From Sweltsa coloradensis (lineage: Eukaryota; Arthropoda; Insecta; Plecoptera; Chloroperlidae): a stretch of DNA of 64,000 nt. The position numbers and the translations under genes are program-made. Shown in pieces: positions 12,701 to 21,622 of this stretch; position 1 is the first letter of the stretch, and each line of letters begins with the position of its first letter. The stretch lies in the NCBI GenBank assembly GCA_024449915.1, contig JAMZAV010002035.1:107005-171004 (forward strand), written 5' to 3'. The notes under the pieces are model-generated. The model had not been told where the DNA came from, did no database searches, and was given only the letters and a program-made list of their open reading frames with translations.

Positions 12701-15700
12701 TACCGGTGCTCGCTCAACAACGCGTCCAACTGAGGGTTTTCCTAGACTAAAGTGTATCTTTATATCTTCACCGCCTCCTTCATTTTTTAACATCATTTTT
12801 CGAATTATGATTACCAATAAGTCTTTAAGGTCTTGACCGATTTAGCTGAAAATTTGGAAAATAGAAGAGAATGTTGTACTTATTGACCCTGCAAAATTTC
12901 ATAACGATCGGAACATTTTTTTTTTTTTTTTTTTTTTTATAACCAACGATCGGATTTTGTTCAAAAACTATACAGCAACCCGCCTAGGTGGTATGTACAT
13001 GTGTAAAAAATTTCAGGTCGATCAGAGAAACGGTGCGATCTGTATCGAAGCAGTAACAGAAAAAAAACAAACAAACAAAAAAAAACAGACATTCGAGCCA
13101 TAAGAGTCAAGTGGAGACGCTCGCTACGCTCGCTCAAATATCAAGTTCCTGAGTTTCAAACCAAGAATCCATCCTCTCAAGAACTTCCTGAAGACGTCTT
13201 CAGATTTCTTCAAGATCCACACAGTCTTCAAAATAAAAATAAAATAAATGCATAAATAAATCCGTATTTAGAGTCTACCCACTCAAGTCACACAACTGAT
13301 TTTCAGTGGGAGATAGTAAACCAAAGCCTAGTACCGGTAGGCCTATGTGTCGAGGCGTGAATATAATAGGCCCACACTGATTGTGAATTGCGCCTAGACC
13401 CTAACTTTACGTTCACTTTTCTACAGTAAGAAACTAAGTTTTAAATCGCTTTCAAAAGATTGTTTTCTCTTTTTTTCTATGCTCAATTTTCGAACTCTAA
13501 CGTACTAAGTTCTAGTACAAATTTTGAACGTTCGCCCACCCCAAGCTCAATGTTCAAATGAGGACATAGGCCCTAATAAATAAATAAATAAATAAATCCG
13601 TATTTAGAGTCTACGCACTCAAGTCACACAACTGATTTTCAGTGGGGGACAGTAAACCAAAGCGACCAAGCCAACCCTGCAGGTCCAGACGCAATCGACG
13701 AGTGAACGATAACCAACCAAAGATCAATATTTTTAATCTAGGAAATATAGCAATCAGTGGTATGGACAGTGCGAACACCCGCGGATCAACGCCAGAATCA
13801 ACAAGGCCGATTCAGAACAACTTTAAATTTATTATGTACCTCGTTGCTAGGACGGCTCCAAAGTCACCGTTTACAAATTCCTAAACAAGAACTGATGGAC
13901 TTAAGTCCAAATCAGAAGTTAAAAAACTTCTGACTTTAGCGGGAATCGAACCCTGGACCTTCTGCATTGGAAGCAGGTAGGCTAACCACAAGACCAACGA
14001 GCCACACAAAAAAAAAGACCAGTGTTTCCTATATTCCACCATTACGAATAGGCCTTCGCGTTAAATCTTAGGCCCTGCATAGGCCTTTTTTTTTTTTTTT
14101 TTGATTCTTTACTTGTTGATTCTTTATTGCATGTTAAAATTCACATTTTACAATTATTGGTCAAGCCCCCAATGAGCCTAGCGGCTCGCTATAGGGGGCT
14201 TTCAGCAATGGATTACAAACGGTGAGAGGTGAAGCAAGCCAAGATACATGAAATATGAAATTTAAGGATTTGCCTACGGGAAACTGTGTTCAGTCCATCG
14301 GGCGAGAATTGCGGATGGAATGAATTGCAGATGCGGTTTGAGTAGGCTACCGGAAACTTACTTTATTTCCACAATTGCGTGCTGATTGTGGGTAGGCCTA
14401 CAGTTTTTTCTGACCTGTGCAGGTCTATACAATAATATTATAGGCTTAATTATTTTTTGTAATGTGTTTAAAATTATTGTCTTATTTTATTATATGGGTC
14501 ATTCTCAAACGTAATGACCATATTGAAAAAAATGCTTGCAAGAAAAAATTATAACATAAAATTGGATGCCTCCTTTAACAATACATTATCCAATAATTTG
14601 TTCTTACAGCCCTAAAAGGGTTTATCTAAAAAAACAAAATTTTTTACATACAAGCATTTTCATCAATCCAAGTGTACGAAAATGTCATGACTGTTACCGG
14701 ACATAAAAGTGACAATTGATGTAAGAAGTTATTTATTAAATCTATATTCATGTGCACAATAGTTTTAGTTACATTATCACACAAAACTAATACATTCAAT
14801 AAAATATACATTTTTATTTTAATCACTTTTTATAATACCAAAATGTCAAGAATGTTACTCAAATTTCAAAACCTGGTAATTTACTTACTAATAATGGACA
14901 AATGGCAAATCAAATTTTATCAAGATCACTGTTAGCAATGAAGTATTAATATTATAAATAAGATTAAAAATGTGATTCAGTTATTTTAAACTTTAAATAA
15001 GACTTAATTTAATAATTAGCTCGGGTAATGGTGTTGACAAAAAGTAACAGTCTTAACAAAAAAGTTACGGTACTTTTCTAACAGTAATAATTTTTTTCTA
15101 AGATCATGTTGCTTGTTAGTGTACAAATCAGTCAACCTAAAGATAAAATCCATCTAATCCAACAAGTTTGTGTTGAGTTTAAAGTAAAGAGACACTACGG
15201 GTAACGGTCTTGACAAAAAGTAACATTCTTGACAAGTGATCACTGAAAATCAATAAAAACAAGTGTTTTGTTACTTTTGAGTATGGCAATGAATTACAAC
15301 CTCTCCCTTCAAAACACATCTACAGTTGCAGGAAATTAATGCAGTAATCCACGATGCCCTGTGGTAATGTTACTTTTTGAAAGAATCATACCTGACAAGT
15401 AACATGCATTACATTTCAACTTCATTAATTCATTAGCTGTTAACAATCCCATTTGAAAAAGTAGGGTTATGTTTGCTATGAGCTGGAACTTGATTGTAAC
15501 TTAACTCAATTGTTAAATAAAATATTAAATACAAATTAAATTGTTTTATCTTGGTAACATTCATGACATTGAATTAAAATACTCACCGTTAAAATGTTTA
15601 CTTTTCAATTTTAAAGAGTTCTCATGTCAAAACAAACCAAACTTCCATGATGCCATGTCAGGAGCTGTTCTTCTTCTTCTTCTAGATTGATCCACTGCCT

Positions 15701-18700
15701 TCTTGAAAAATTATTTAAACTCTTTTACAATGGTAACAGTCATGACATTATTATCACAGTTATTATGATTGCCACATTAGGGACAAACACTTTCCACTAG
15801 TTATTGTTAGAAAACGTAAACTGTTAAAAAAAAGTCACTAACACACAGCTATTAACTGTTATTTCTGCATTAATTACAGTCTAGAGACTAAATAAATTTT
15901 AGTCTTAAAGTCAAACATTTTACAAAAACACTTCTGGTTTTGAGGATAGGGACATGGGTTTTAACACATTTTGCAATACCCGACATTGAATTAAAGGTCA
16001 ACCTTACAAGATAGAAGTGCAAAAATTCATGGAGCTAATAAAAACTATAAGTATTCTGAAAATGTACAACCAAAATTTATGCAAATCAATATCTTGATCT
16101 AAAAAAAAAATAATATTAAGGTGGGACAGCACAAGGGTCATTTTATTTGAGAATGACCCATATTGACAATAGGGAATATTCCACTTCCGTCAAATTCTGT
16201 ACAAATAGATTTTTTAGAAGAAGTATTTCGTTCCGATTACAAATATGTACTTTGTTTTTCCGTGAAATAATAATCTAGTAATTTATAGCCGTTTTAAAAA
16301 CAGCATTTTTTCAAATATTCTAAGAGCGGCAAAAACGGCTACATACACATACATACATACATACATACATACATCAAGACGGCGGTGTTTAAACAAAGCC
16401 GCCTAGCGTTGCCTACAGTAATGTAAACAGATGGCGGACATTTTACATTTAACGCCTAGCCAGAAAACGAGAAAAGTTCACATTGCAATCAAAAACCAAA
16501 ACTGAAACAGTCCTAGGTCTAGGCCTAGGCGTAGAAAATTATTTTTAACACAACAGTCTAGGCCAATCGTTCCTGTAGGAAATAGGCCTTGGTATGTGAT
16601 TACTAAAATTACTCACTTGACAAGCCCTTGGCTTAGCTTGCCAACCCTAACCTGCTCTTCCGTGTTCTGACACACATCCCGCACAAAAACCTTACTTTGA
16701 TCACTAATTAAAGCATATTGTAGATAAAGAATAGCATGATAGTCCTAGGCTGAGCAAAAATTCAAGACAAAATGCTCGTGATTCTTTATCGCAATGATCT
16801 CGCAAAATCTCCTGACACATACGAAAAAAGAAAAAGAAAAATTGGTGAAAATGTACATCGTTTAAGTGGCTGTTGAGTTGTGTTTGTTGTTGAGCAGATG
16901 GGCGAGCACCGCCGTCTGTATGTAAATATGTACAAATATACGTACATTTAGTTTCTAATTGGCCTTGACTCAACACAGTTATGACCTATGGTTATGACGT
17001 AGTACCGTACAAAGATGGTGCACGCTCGTTTTTGGCGCGCAAACTGGGGGTCCAATTTACTTCTTGTTTAAATTACACAAATTAAATTTTTTTAACATAA
17101 AAAAAGTGCAGTGACTATTAAGACATATATAAGAATTAAAATAAACTATAAAATAGGAAGAGGAATATTCCCTATTGTTGTTGTAAATAATAATATTACT
17201 AGGTATATTTCAAACTTTACTTAACTAGGCCTAGACCTATAGTTCTCATTATTGTGTCTGCATTTTATGTACGGTAATTAGATTGATTTAATTGTCAGTC
17301 AATGACACAAAATAAATCAATATTGGTCTTGAGTCTCAGTCTCAAAACATAGGGTAGGGCGGTAGGCCTACCATACAAATTTTAATTTTCTTAAAACGGT
17401 TGCTGCAAAAAAAAACATGTTATGCCTGTGGAATTAGCCCAGGAGGAAGACCTAGACAACAGCTACACCCAAGTAATATGTTGTAAATTATCCTTCCCAG
17501 GTCGAGTCGTTGCCAAGGAATCGGTGGGGGAATAAAGCACAAATATCACTGGATCGAATGGAAACGAAATGGACCATCCGAAGGCCCCCCTGTGGTTGAT
17601 CGATGATTCAAATCATGGAGGAGGGATGTAGGACTGCACACATAGCCCTTATTGCAAGAGATGACAAACTCAAATACATCCTAGAAAACAGAAAATATGA
17701 AGGCGGGTGATCTAATAAAAAAACATGGGACACATTCCTCGTATTGCTGGTGGGGCCTAGTCTAGATTTTGTAATAATAATACTAGGGAAACGCCAAAGT
17801 CGTTGTTAAACTAGTGAGTGACCCATGTGTTGAGTACCCAGTAACTTTACTTATCCATCTTCCTTCTGCCTTAGGCCTCCCTAGCCTATCATAGACTAGA
17901 GTGGCGCATTATGGCCTTCTAATAACTCCACCTTTGTTTTAGTCGTGCGAATGAGGGCGACGCTTTTCCTCTGGGAGCATTGCAGCCTGGCACTCAGGTA
18001 CAGTACACAACGACAATTGCTACATTGGAACTCAGAAATATTTGTATTGGACCGAATACAGCACAATCTCGAATGGGCTATAACACGACCCCAATTCTCC
18101 AGATTTATTTCAAGTAAATGAAAAAATCAAAGAAAATTAAAAGTACAAGAAACATTTTTTATTCACAATACAATGAATGAATAGCCTAAAGTTTCACTCT
18201 AGGCCTACAAAAAAAACATTTTGAACAATATTAGGGCCTAGTCCTATTTTTTTAACAGTGTAGGGCCAAGCACAAGCTCACATAGGCCAACCAAAATTCA
18301 CCAGTCTGATTCAGGGATGACATCGAAAAATTGGAACGATCATTGTGACCCAAGAATTGATTCCCAAGAAAAAAACTTTTTTATTGTAGGGCCTACGCGC
18401 AGTTATTTTGGTGGTCATTTTCCGTGGAACCCGTGATTTCGGGCAATATTCCAGCGGTCTTTTTCCGCGGAGCTCGTGATGAACGGGTTCGGCTGGCGTT
18501 GAGTCTGTAGGCGGGGCGAGCGCAGCAGCCGATGCATGGGAGTTGTATTGCTGGTGCCTATATTAGGCGCTATTCAAATGCAAGAGCGCGGAAATAACGC
18601 GAGTGCTGTTTTTTAGATTGTATTTTCGGAAAAAAACATTTCGCTATATTCAGTCCAATACGGTAATAGGGGAGGGACTATGCAAATTTGTATCTAGTAT

Positions 18701-21622
18701 GTAGGACTATGTGTTTTCCCCAATTACACTAACTTACTCTTAATGAAAATGATTCTCAATGATGGTCATTTTCCAGTAGTTTGACCTGGTAATAACGTTT
18801 TCTTAAAATTTTTTTTCTAGTTGTAGGCCCAGGGTCTTTCGACGCTTGTCTACTGTGCTGTAGGCCTACTACCTAAAATATAGGCCCCACTTTGGCTGGG
18901 CTTCAATTTCAATTTCAATAAATTTTATTCTTTTTTTATAAGCTGTAGAGTTTTTACTTATATAATCAAAGAAACGCATTGATCCGAGCATTGTGATCAA
19001 GCCAGTTCACTGTTTGTGCATATCTGCTAGCTGACTACCGGTTGCGTATTTTTGGCGGTATAAAATGGTAGACAAACGTTTACTGGTGGTGAGTCTCGTA
19101 ACTACGCACTTTGAAGTCAAAGGTAGGGGAGAACTTTACTCCTCGAAGCTAAAGGTTGAATCATTGCAACTTCTCACTCAAACACCGAAGTTAAGCAGAA
19201 TCTGGCGTGGTCAGGGCAGGGGTAGAGTGGGTGACCGCTCTGTCCTGAAACTCACATTCTGCTGATTAGAGCAGATGGAGGGTTCGAGAGCTAGTGTAAC
19301 GGCTTCGTTCTCCTCGACGTCTGCTCGGCAATCCGGGTTTGTGGAGGAATCTATTTGACTGTCATAGTTACACCGTCCTTTTGGATGGGACATTTAGCCA
19401 TTGATCCCCTTGGTACTTTTCGAAAGGTATAGGCTACGTGCCGGGACTGGGTTTCCCCTCCTCCCTTCTGTTCATACTTCATCCTCATCTATCACCACTC
19501 ATCTTCTCGAATAGCCAGCATTAATTTAATATGAGATGTTATAAGCAATATCCAATCAATCAATCAAATTAGACTGTCTCGGGGCAATATGTATTAGGCC
19601 CTAGTATTTTCTTAGTACCTACCTTGTCGACAACATAGTTAACCCATTCAGACACCAGTTCATATTTTCTAAGTAATTTAGTGCTTTAGTAGGCTACAAT
19701 GAGTTGTTATTTTTCTAATTTTTCTAATTTTAAATTTGCAGTTGCCTACAATATTTATTAATTTTTTGTCAAATTTTAGATTTACTACTCTATTAACTTG
19801 AAGTGAAATTAGGCCCTATGATTTCCTATGCTTGGCAAGTAAAATAATTTTTTCCTGATTTTTGTCGTAGCCTACCGTATGAAGCCGATGTGTTACATTA
19901 TAAATATGTGGTTTCAAAATTGAGCGCGTTAGCCTATTTTGAAATTACTGTTTTTTTTTGTTTTTTTTTATTTTAATTATGTAGGTAGCCAATGTGTTAG
20001 TATATTTATAAATGTGTGGTTTCAAAATTGAGCACGTTAAGCCTATTTTGAAATTACCGGATTTTTTTAATTTTCTGTTTTGTTCTTTTCCACCCTTTTG
20101 GGTTTTGGATCACGAAGATAATTCCTACTAGGCCTATCCATGCAATTCATGTGGATTTTTTTAAATTTAAAAATAAAAAATCTTCATTTTGTAAATTTGT
20201 TTTTGCACCCCTAAAAAGTTTACAATGGGCTATGTTTGTTGTAGTGCCTGAATGTGTAAAACAAAAAAAAAAGCAAATAATTAGGGCTAATGACAAGTGT
20301 TACGTTGCAGGTGCACTGTGTGGAGAAGTATGTCGGACTTGGTGGCTTCTATGTGCATGCAGCCGGGACCTACGCTACAATATTTAAGGAAGATTAAAGA
20401 TCAAGTGATCATTCAGCTGCCATCAAAGAAAGAAGTGTCCTTGAACGAACATTGTATGGCCACAGTAGGTAAGAAAAAAGAAGACTACGTATGTTATAGT
20501 TAGGCTACATTAAATCGCGTCGAACAGAACATAAAGAGCCTGAATAGCGCCGAATGGAATAATGTCGAATCGATCATGTGTTTTGGTGTATGTACGGAGT
20601 TCCTCCTAACCTTTCTAGCTCCTAACCCAAACGAGTAGTGTGGTATGTTCATTTCACATGATCGATTTGGCATTATTCCCCCAAACATTAGCTAGACGAG
20701 TGATTAGAATGCAGTTGCGTCTTATCGGTGGAACTCATTTGATACTCAATCCATTTTTATGTCTGTCTGTGAGCTTGCCGTACAAGGGTTAAACCTCTAG
20801 ACTGTTTTTTTTTTTCACTGATAAAATTAGTGTTTGCAACAATGACAAATATTTCAGAGTTTGGTGAGTTTTGCTACCATCTTGTAAAAAAAGTGTTTTC
20901 ACTGCATTAAAAATACAAAATTGGACAGAGATTTATTGTACCATAAGATTGGGTTACCCTTCGCATGCTGGGTCATTGTCCGTCTCGCCCCCATCTCCCA
21001 GCACTCGCGCCACTATCTCCACATCTGTCAGCTCTTGACTGGATGTCGCATCGCAAGTTCCATTCGCCCATTCTCGTTCATACACTTCTCTGTCGTCGAG
21101 CGCATCACAGCGCGCTTTGTCACTTAATGCAATGTCCATTTCATTTTTTTTGGTGGGGGGGGGCTGTAGTTTGTTGTAAAATGAAGGTCAATATTAGGCT
21201 ACAAGTTAGTTTATGGTACAAAAAGAAGGAATTGCAAGCTCATTAAGAACATTGCCTTTTTTAACATATCCCTGTTGCATACCTCTGTAGCCTAAATCTT
21301 TCTTCAAATGCATAGCTAATAGTAGGCCTAGGCCTTAATAGTTTGAAAAATTTATATGTAAATTTTCAGTCGCAGTACTGACATTACTCACCTGATATTT
21401 TATTGGTAGGACGTCTTTCAAACATCATACACGCAAAAAACGCCCATCGGAAGTGCCCAACGAAATCGGGAGCTTGGAAACCGTCCACGATCGGGTCTGT
21501 GGCAGCGCAAAACTGGTCGTCATGGGCGGAAGATCAAACCACTACCACCTGTTAGAGCAATTGGAGTTCCACCACCTAAACCACCACAAACGATCCAGCT
21601 AACGTTACATCAGTTGGCGTGA
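497..21622 (+). CDS. MRPL2: mitochondrial ribosomal protein L2 (uL2m), five-exon gene
   Basis: Nuclear gene for the large-subunit mitoribosome protein uL2m, which binds 16S/28S-type rRNA near the peptidyl transferase centre. Exons that I can assign: 497-737, 17501-17749, 17943-17997, 20311-20468 and 21410-21622, with GT-AG borders. The joined protein would be about 300 residues, close to vertebrate MRPL2 (about 305). Family landmarks are all present and in order: [48 protein letters not shown], and C-terminal [12 protein letters not shown], which contains the conserved H-G-R-K-I of the L2 C-terminal domain. Intron 1 is 16.8 kb and full of transposons. Reading frame breaks by single bases in exons 2, 4 and 5 (listed under each exon), and the exon 2/3 phases do not join cleanly. 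Since all splice sites and domains are kept and most slips sit in A, T or G runs, I favour sequence error over a pseudogene. The start at 497 has a good Kozak context (AAAATGG). Confidence 0.9.
1130..1253. repeat. 21-bp tandem repeat (TCTTGGCAAGATCTTGTATAA)
   Basis: A short array of a unit near 21 bases long, containing the palindrome CTTGGCAAG or AGATCT. About three regular units at 1178-1245 follow diverged ones at 1130-1178. It lies in MRPL2 intron 1. The stretch 738-1130 upstream is ordinary intron with AGGCCTA clusters. Confidence 0.8.
1381..2156. mobile_element. hAT-like MITE with CAGGGTTCCCAC ends
   Basis: Starts CAGGGTTCCCAC and ends GTGGGAACCCTG, with subterminal CTGGAAAACCTGGAAAAG near both ends. 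This end type is typical of non-autonomous hAT elements. I find no 8-bp duplication in the flanks, so the copy is old or rearranged. Its middle holds the first copy of a repeat found again just outside it. Confidence 0.65.
1545..2460. repeat. direct repeat pair, about 285 bp
   Basis: Bases 1545-1825 recur at about 2180-2460 (shared core: TTTACTCAAAAAA, ATGTTTTCCCGACTCC, AGGAAAGCGTCCACAACAC, AAAACGCACCAAA). Shorter relatives with the AAAACGCACCAAA core lie near 29750, 61140 and 63870. Class unknown. The stretch 2460-3255 after it is AT-rich intron in which I see nothing else. Confidence 0.7.
3256..3941 (+). mobile_element. Helentron-like (HINE) element, family A copy 1
   Basis: Begins TTGAGCGAGCGTCTCC and ends in GCTCGCTCAA, a small hairpin, and TTTTCCTAG. 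The first ten bases recur inverted just before the 3' hairpin, an asymmetric terminal inverted repeat as described for Helentron/Helitron2 elements, and the end is CTAG followed by T. No Rep-helicase is encoded. Conserved interior: TTATGGCTCGAATGTC, a T-run, and GATCGACCTGAAATTTTGCA. Confidence 0.6.
4414..7288 (-). mobile_element. pogo/Tigger transposon with intact transposase (inner)
   Basis: About 2.9 kb with inverted ends around GTAGGGGAACATGCTGTACC, flanked by TA at 4412-4413 and 7289-7290. Several GTACCTTGGAC motifs lie inside both ends (near 4605, 4630, 4653, 6868, 6885, 7245, 7262) and are probable transposase binding sites. It is inserted inside the 4097-8350 element. It encodes the transposase on the minus strand. 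Confidence 0.88.
4848..6815 (-). CDS. pogo/Tigger-type DDE transposase
   Basis: 655-residue open frame with no stop. Residues about 15-52 are a pipsqueak-type helix-turn-helix ([20 protein letters not shown]), 70-150 a CENP-B-type DNA-binding region, and 185-400 the DDE catalytic domain. The acidic triad is visible as D189 (WNVDETG), D298 (LLMDNHDSH) and D334 (QPLDRTVFG), a D-x35-D spacing usual for pogo. A basic linker (about 470-540) leads to a C-terminal SH3/Tudor-like stretch ([13 protein letters not shown], about 583-630). It cuts and pastes DNA at TA sites. The intact frame and matching inverted ends suggest a young, possibly active element. It is antisense to the host gene. Confidence 0.9.
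   Translation of the reverse strand: MPRSKEGKVRVKIPTRATDIEAAANKVISENVSVRQAALAYNVPRTTLLRHLTSFKASDADMFEYKANNAVKKVFEVAEELVLVEYLKTAAALHYGLTIHEVRKLAFQYAKANMKTYPPSWDENQEAGVQWFRFFMATYKKDLSLRKPEATSLSRLTSFNKANVQTFFGNYERVLSKHKFPPHRVWNVDETGISTVHVPPKIISEKGVKQVGSMTSGERGVNTTMIGAICATGNHIPPFMIFPRVNFKPYMIKGAPLGTLGAANQSGWSNEDLFAQWLEHFIAHTKPSLEDPILLLMDNHDSHTALKVICRAKDVGITLLTFPPHTSHKFQPLDRTVFGPFKTHYNKECKTLMHKKPGKPISIYEVAELVGAAFPLSFTTSNIQKGFEVSGIVPFNPNIFNDDDFLGSYVTDRPCPDAEQTDETNTSMINVGTKTSSGSMSTDPVPNTKTLSPQDIRPFAKAAPRKAKSAGRKRGKSTILTDTPEKNAIEEKLRLKSNKSKKSGICKALIKPKPKKFKKAITEDEQLSDYDEDRPRSTPLSSACASSTMKDSIIDPVDAPFKAGNWVVVQYPVKNSNEPKCCVGQIINRNKDDSYKVTFVRHIAEYRFRWPMQEDVDFVSENMFFKLLSDPSVHFKNDRVLCLIFDNCLSNLQLY
8513..9617 (+). 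mobile_element. Helentron-like family A copy 2, interrupted
   Basis: Same ends as copy 1: TTGAGCGAGCGTCTCC at the 5' side and hairpin plus TTTTCCTAG at 9617. Split at 8632-9227 by a TA-flanked MITE. An internal segment near 9420-9475 also occurs in the copies near 12.75-12.85 kb. Confidence 0.6.
8632..9227. mobile_element. Tc1/mariner-type MITE, 596 bp
   Basis: Perfect long inverted ends starting CAGCCAGGGTCATATATAAA and extending about 120 bp, flanked by TA on both sides. Removing it regenerates the family A consensus ACATGTACATACC seen in other copies, so the insertion site is exact. No coding capacity. Confidence 0.9.
9620..9873 (-). mobile_element. Helentron-like family A fragment (copy 3)
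   Basis: Minus-strand 5' part of the family, ending GCTCGCTCAA at 9873. It abuts the 3' end of copy 2 directly, forming a tail-to-tail inverted pair. No CTAG end, so truncated. Confidence 0.55.
9986..10796. mobile_element. MITE with CAACATGTTGA-rich ends
   Basis: Inverted ends AAGTCTTGTTACACTATCAAC at 9987 and its inverse ending near 10795. Both sub-ends are packed with CAACATGTTG/CAACTTGTTG palindromic boxes. It carries a tRNA-like B box in its middle (10388-10400, antisense). No coding capacity; the target duplication is not clear. Confidence 0.65.
10385..10460 (-). repeat. tRNA-like fragment (SINE-type) inside the MITE
   Basis: On the minus strand it has a D-arm-like GGCTCAACGGTGAGAGC and a perfect B box GGTTCGAGTC, but no paired acceptor stem and no plausible anticodon stem. 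I read it as tRNA-derived repeat, not a tRNA gene. Confidence 0.45.
11631..11710 (-). mobile_element. Helentron-like family A 3' end (copy 6)
   Basis: A bare minus-strand 3' terminus: CTAGGAAAACGC, hairpin, CGCTCAA-type inverted repeat and CGAGTACGACATTCCCATAA, then unrelated sequence. It lies six bases after copy 4. Confidence 0.5.
11804..12745 (+). mobile_element. Helentron-like family A copy 5
   Basis: Plus-strand copy from TTGAGCGAGCGAAGCGAGCG to GTTTTCCTAG. Its interior is the inverse of copy 4, so 10.8-12.7 kb forms a large imperfect palindrome with arms near 900 bp. It contains the AAAACGGCGACAAAATC and GTCGAACGGAGGCTCGG blocks. Confidence 0.6.
12760..13137 (-). mobile_element. Helentron-like family A fragment (copy 7)
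   Basis: Minus-strand 5' part ending CGCTACGCTCGCTCAA at 13137, with the usual GACATTCGAGCCATAAG block and a long T-run. The 3' end is lost against copy 5. Confidence 0.5.
13240..13662. repeat. dispersed repeat, two copies of about 90 bp
   Basis: An AAATAAATCCGTATTTAGAG/CAACTGATTTTCAGTGGG block at 13240-13330 recurs at 13573-13662. The second copy continues through GACCAAGCCAACCCTGCAG to about 13760, and that extension recurs inverted at about 26540-26650. Class unknown; no open frame of note. Confidence 0.6.
13925..14003 (-). repeat. tRNA-derived SINE head
   Basis: Minus strand reads GGTCTTGTGGTTAGCCTACC (A-box-like), an anticodon arm CTGC-TTCCAAT-GCAG with CCA in the anticodon position, and B box GGTTCGATTCC. 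The acceptor ends do not pair, so it is a SINE head rather than a working tRNA. Confidence 0.6.
14083..14230 (-). repeat. retroelement 3' end with poly-A
   Basis: Minus strand shows a stem-loop (GCCCCC / GGGGGC around GAGCCGCTAGGCTC), an AATAAA at about 14128 and an A-run at 14083-14101. It looks like the 3' end of a retroposed transcript. The parent element is not recognisable. Confidence 0.5.
14495..16160. mobile_element. TA-flanked MITE, 1.67 kb
   Basis: Ends TGGGTCATTCTCAAA and its inverse, TA on both sides (14493-14494, 16161-16162). Many internal boxes of the type GTAACAGTCTTGACA / GTTACTTTTTGTCA recur in both orientations, probably transposase sites. No coding capacity. Best fits Tc1/mariner-pogo. 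Confidence 0.75.
16172..17172. mobile_element. TA-flanked MITE, 1.0 kb
   Basis: Inverted ends GGGAATATTCC...GGAATATTCCC flanked by TA at 16170-16171 and 17173-17174. It lies only 11 bp after the previous element. Contains a (CATA)n run at 16341-16374 and no gene. 17175-17500 behind it is plain intron. Confidence 0.7.
17501..17749 (+). CDS. MRPL2: MRPL2 exon 2 (frame slips)
   Basis: Acceptor TTCCCAG then [54 protein letters not shown] and GHIPRIAG. This is the OB-fold part of L2 and matches the family in order. Four single-base changes are needed to keep frame: one base missing in the AAGG run near 17517, one missing near 17601, one extra A in the AAAA run near 17695, and one extra A in the A7 run near 17717. 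Three of the four are in homopolymers. The donor (GTGGGG at 17750) leaves phase 1 whereas exon 3 needs phase 2, so one further base is unaccounted for or the true donor differs. Confidence 0.8.
17943..17997 (+). CDS. MRPL2: MRPL2 exon 3
   Basis: Short 55-base exon between a TTTTAG acceptor and a CAG/GTACAG donor. After one leading base it reads [18 protein letters not shown], the direct counterpart of AREGDAHPLGALPVGT in vertebrate MRPL2. Ends in phase 0, matching exon 4. Confidence 0.88.
18000..19144. other. MRPL2 intron 3, first part
   Basis: I see no gene here. It has a moderately GC-rich stretch at 18400-18600 with short duplicated phrases (GGTCATTTTCCGTGG / GGTCTTTTTCCGCGG) and scattered AGGCCTA motifs. 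Confidence 0.5.
19145..19565 (+). mobile_element. 5S rRNA-derived SINE (SINE3-like), copy 1
   Basis: 19166-19240 resembles the 3' two thirds of 5S rRNA: CACCGAAGTTAAGCAG, GGCGTGGTCAGG, GTGGGTGACCGC. This covers the 5S internal promoter region. A tRNA-unrelated body follows (GTGTAACGGCTTCGTTCTCC, TTTTGGATGGGACATTTAGC) and a tail of CAAT repeats near 19553-19567. A second copy lies inverted at about 26870-27265. It is inside MRPL2 intron 3. Confidence 0.72.
19874..20072. repeat. local tandem duplication, about 110-bp period
   Basis: GTGGTTTCAAAATTGAGC-GCGTTAGCCTATTTTGAAATTAC occurs twice, at about 19909-19950 and 20020-20065. Otherwise 19566-20310 holds only AT-rich intron. Confidence 0.65.
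20311..20468 (+). CDS. MRPL2: MRPL2 exon 4 (one frame slip)
   Basis: Acceptor GTTGCAG then [38 protein letters not shown] and NEHCMATVG before a GTAAGA donor. It matches the RAAGT..LLRKVNG..IIQLPSKR..ATVG block of the L2 C-terminal domain. A TTT run near 20389 carries one T too many: as written the frame hits TAA eight codons before it should, and dropping one T restores the family sequence and gives phase 1, which fits exon 5. Confidence 0.87.
20469..21409. other. MRPL2 intron 4
   Basis: No gene seen. 20515-20685 contains a weak inverted arrangement around ATCGATCATGTG/CACATGATCGAT. 20950-21120 is C-rich with no supported coding potential. Confidence 0.5.
21410..21622 (+). CDS. MRPL2: MRPL2 exon 5 with stop
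   Basis: Acceptor TTGGTAG then [10 protein letters not shown], followed in the next frame by [37 protein letters not shown] and a proline-rich tail ending LHQLA and TGA. The frame change falls in an A6 run near 21435; one A fewer joins the two parts. The C-terminal Gly-Arg-His-Gly-Arg-Lys-Ile motif is the strongest single identifier of this gene. Confidence 0.87.
   Translation, partial: DVFQTSYTQKTPIGSAQRNRELGNRPRSGLWQRKTGRHGRKIKPLPPVRAIGVPPPKPPQTIQLTLHQLA

Noticed and set aside
13925..14003. tRNA-Trp (CCA) gene on the minus strand
   Set aside because: The acceptor ends do not pair and a SINE-like context follows.
19166..19240. A functional 5S rRNA gene
   Set aside because: Only the 3' part of 5S is present, with changes in the stem, followed by a shared non-5S body in both copies.
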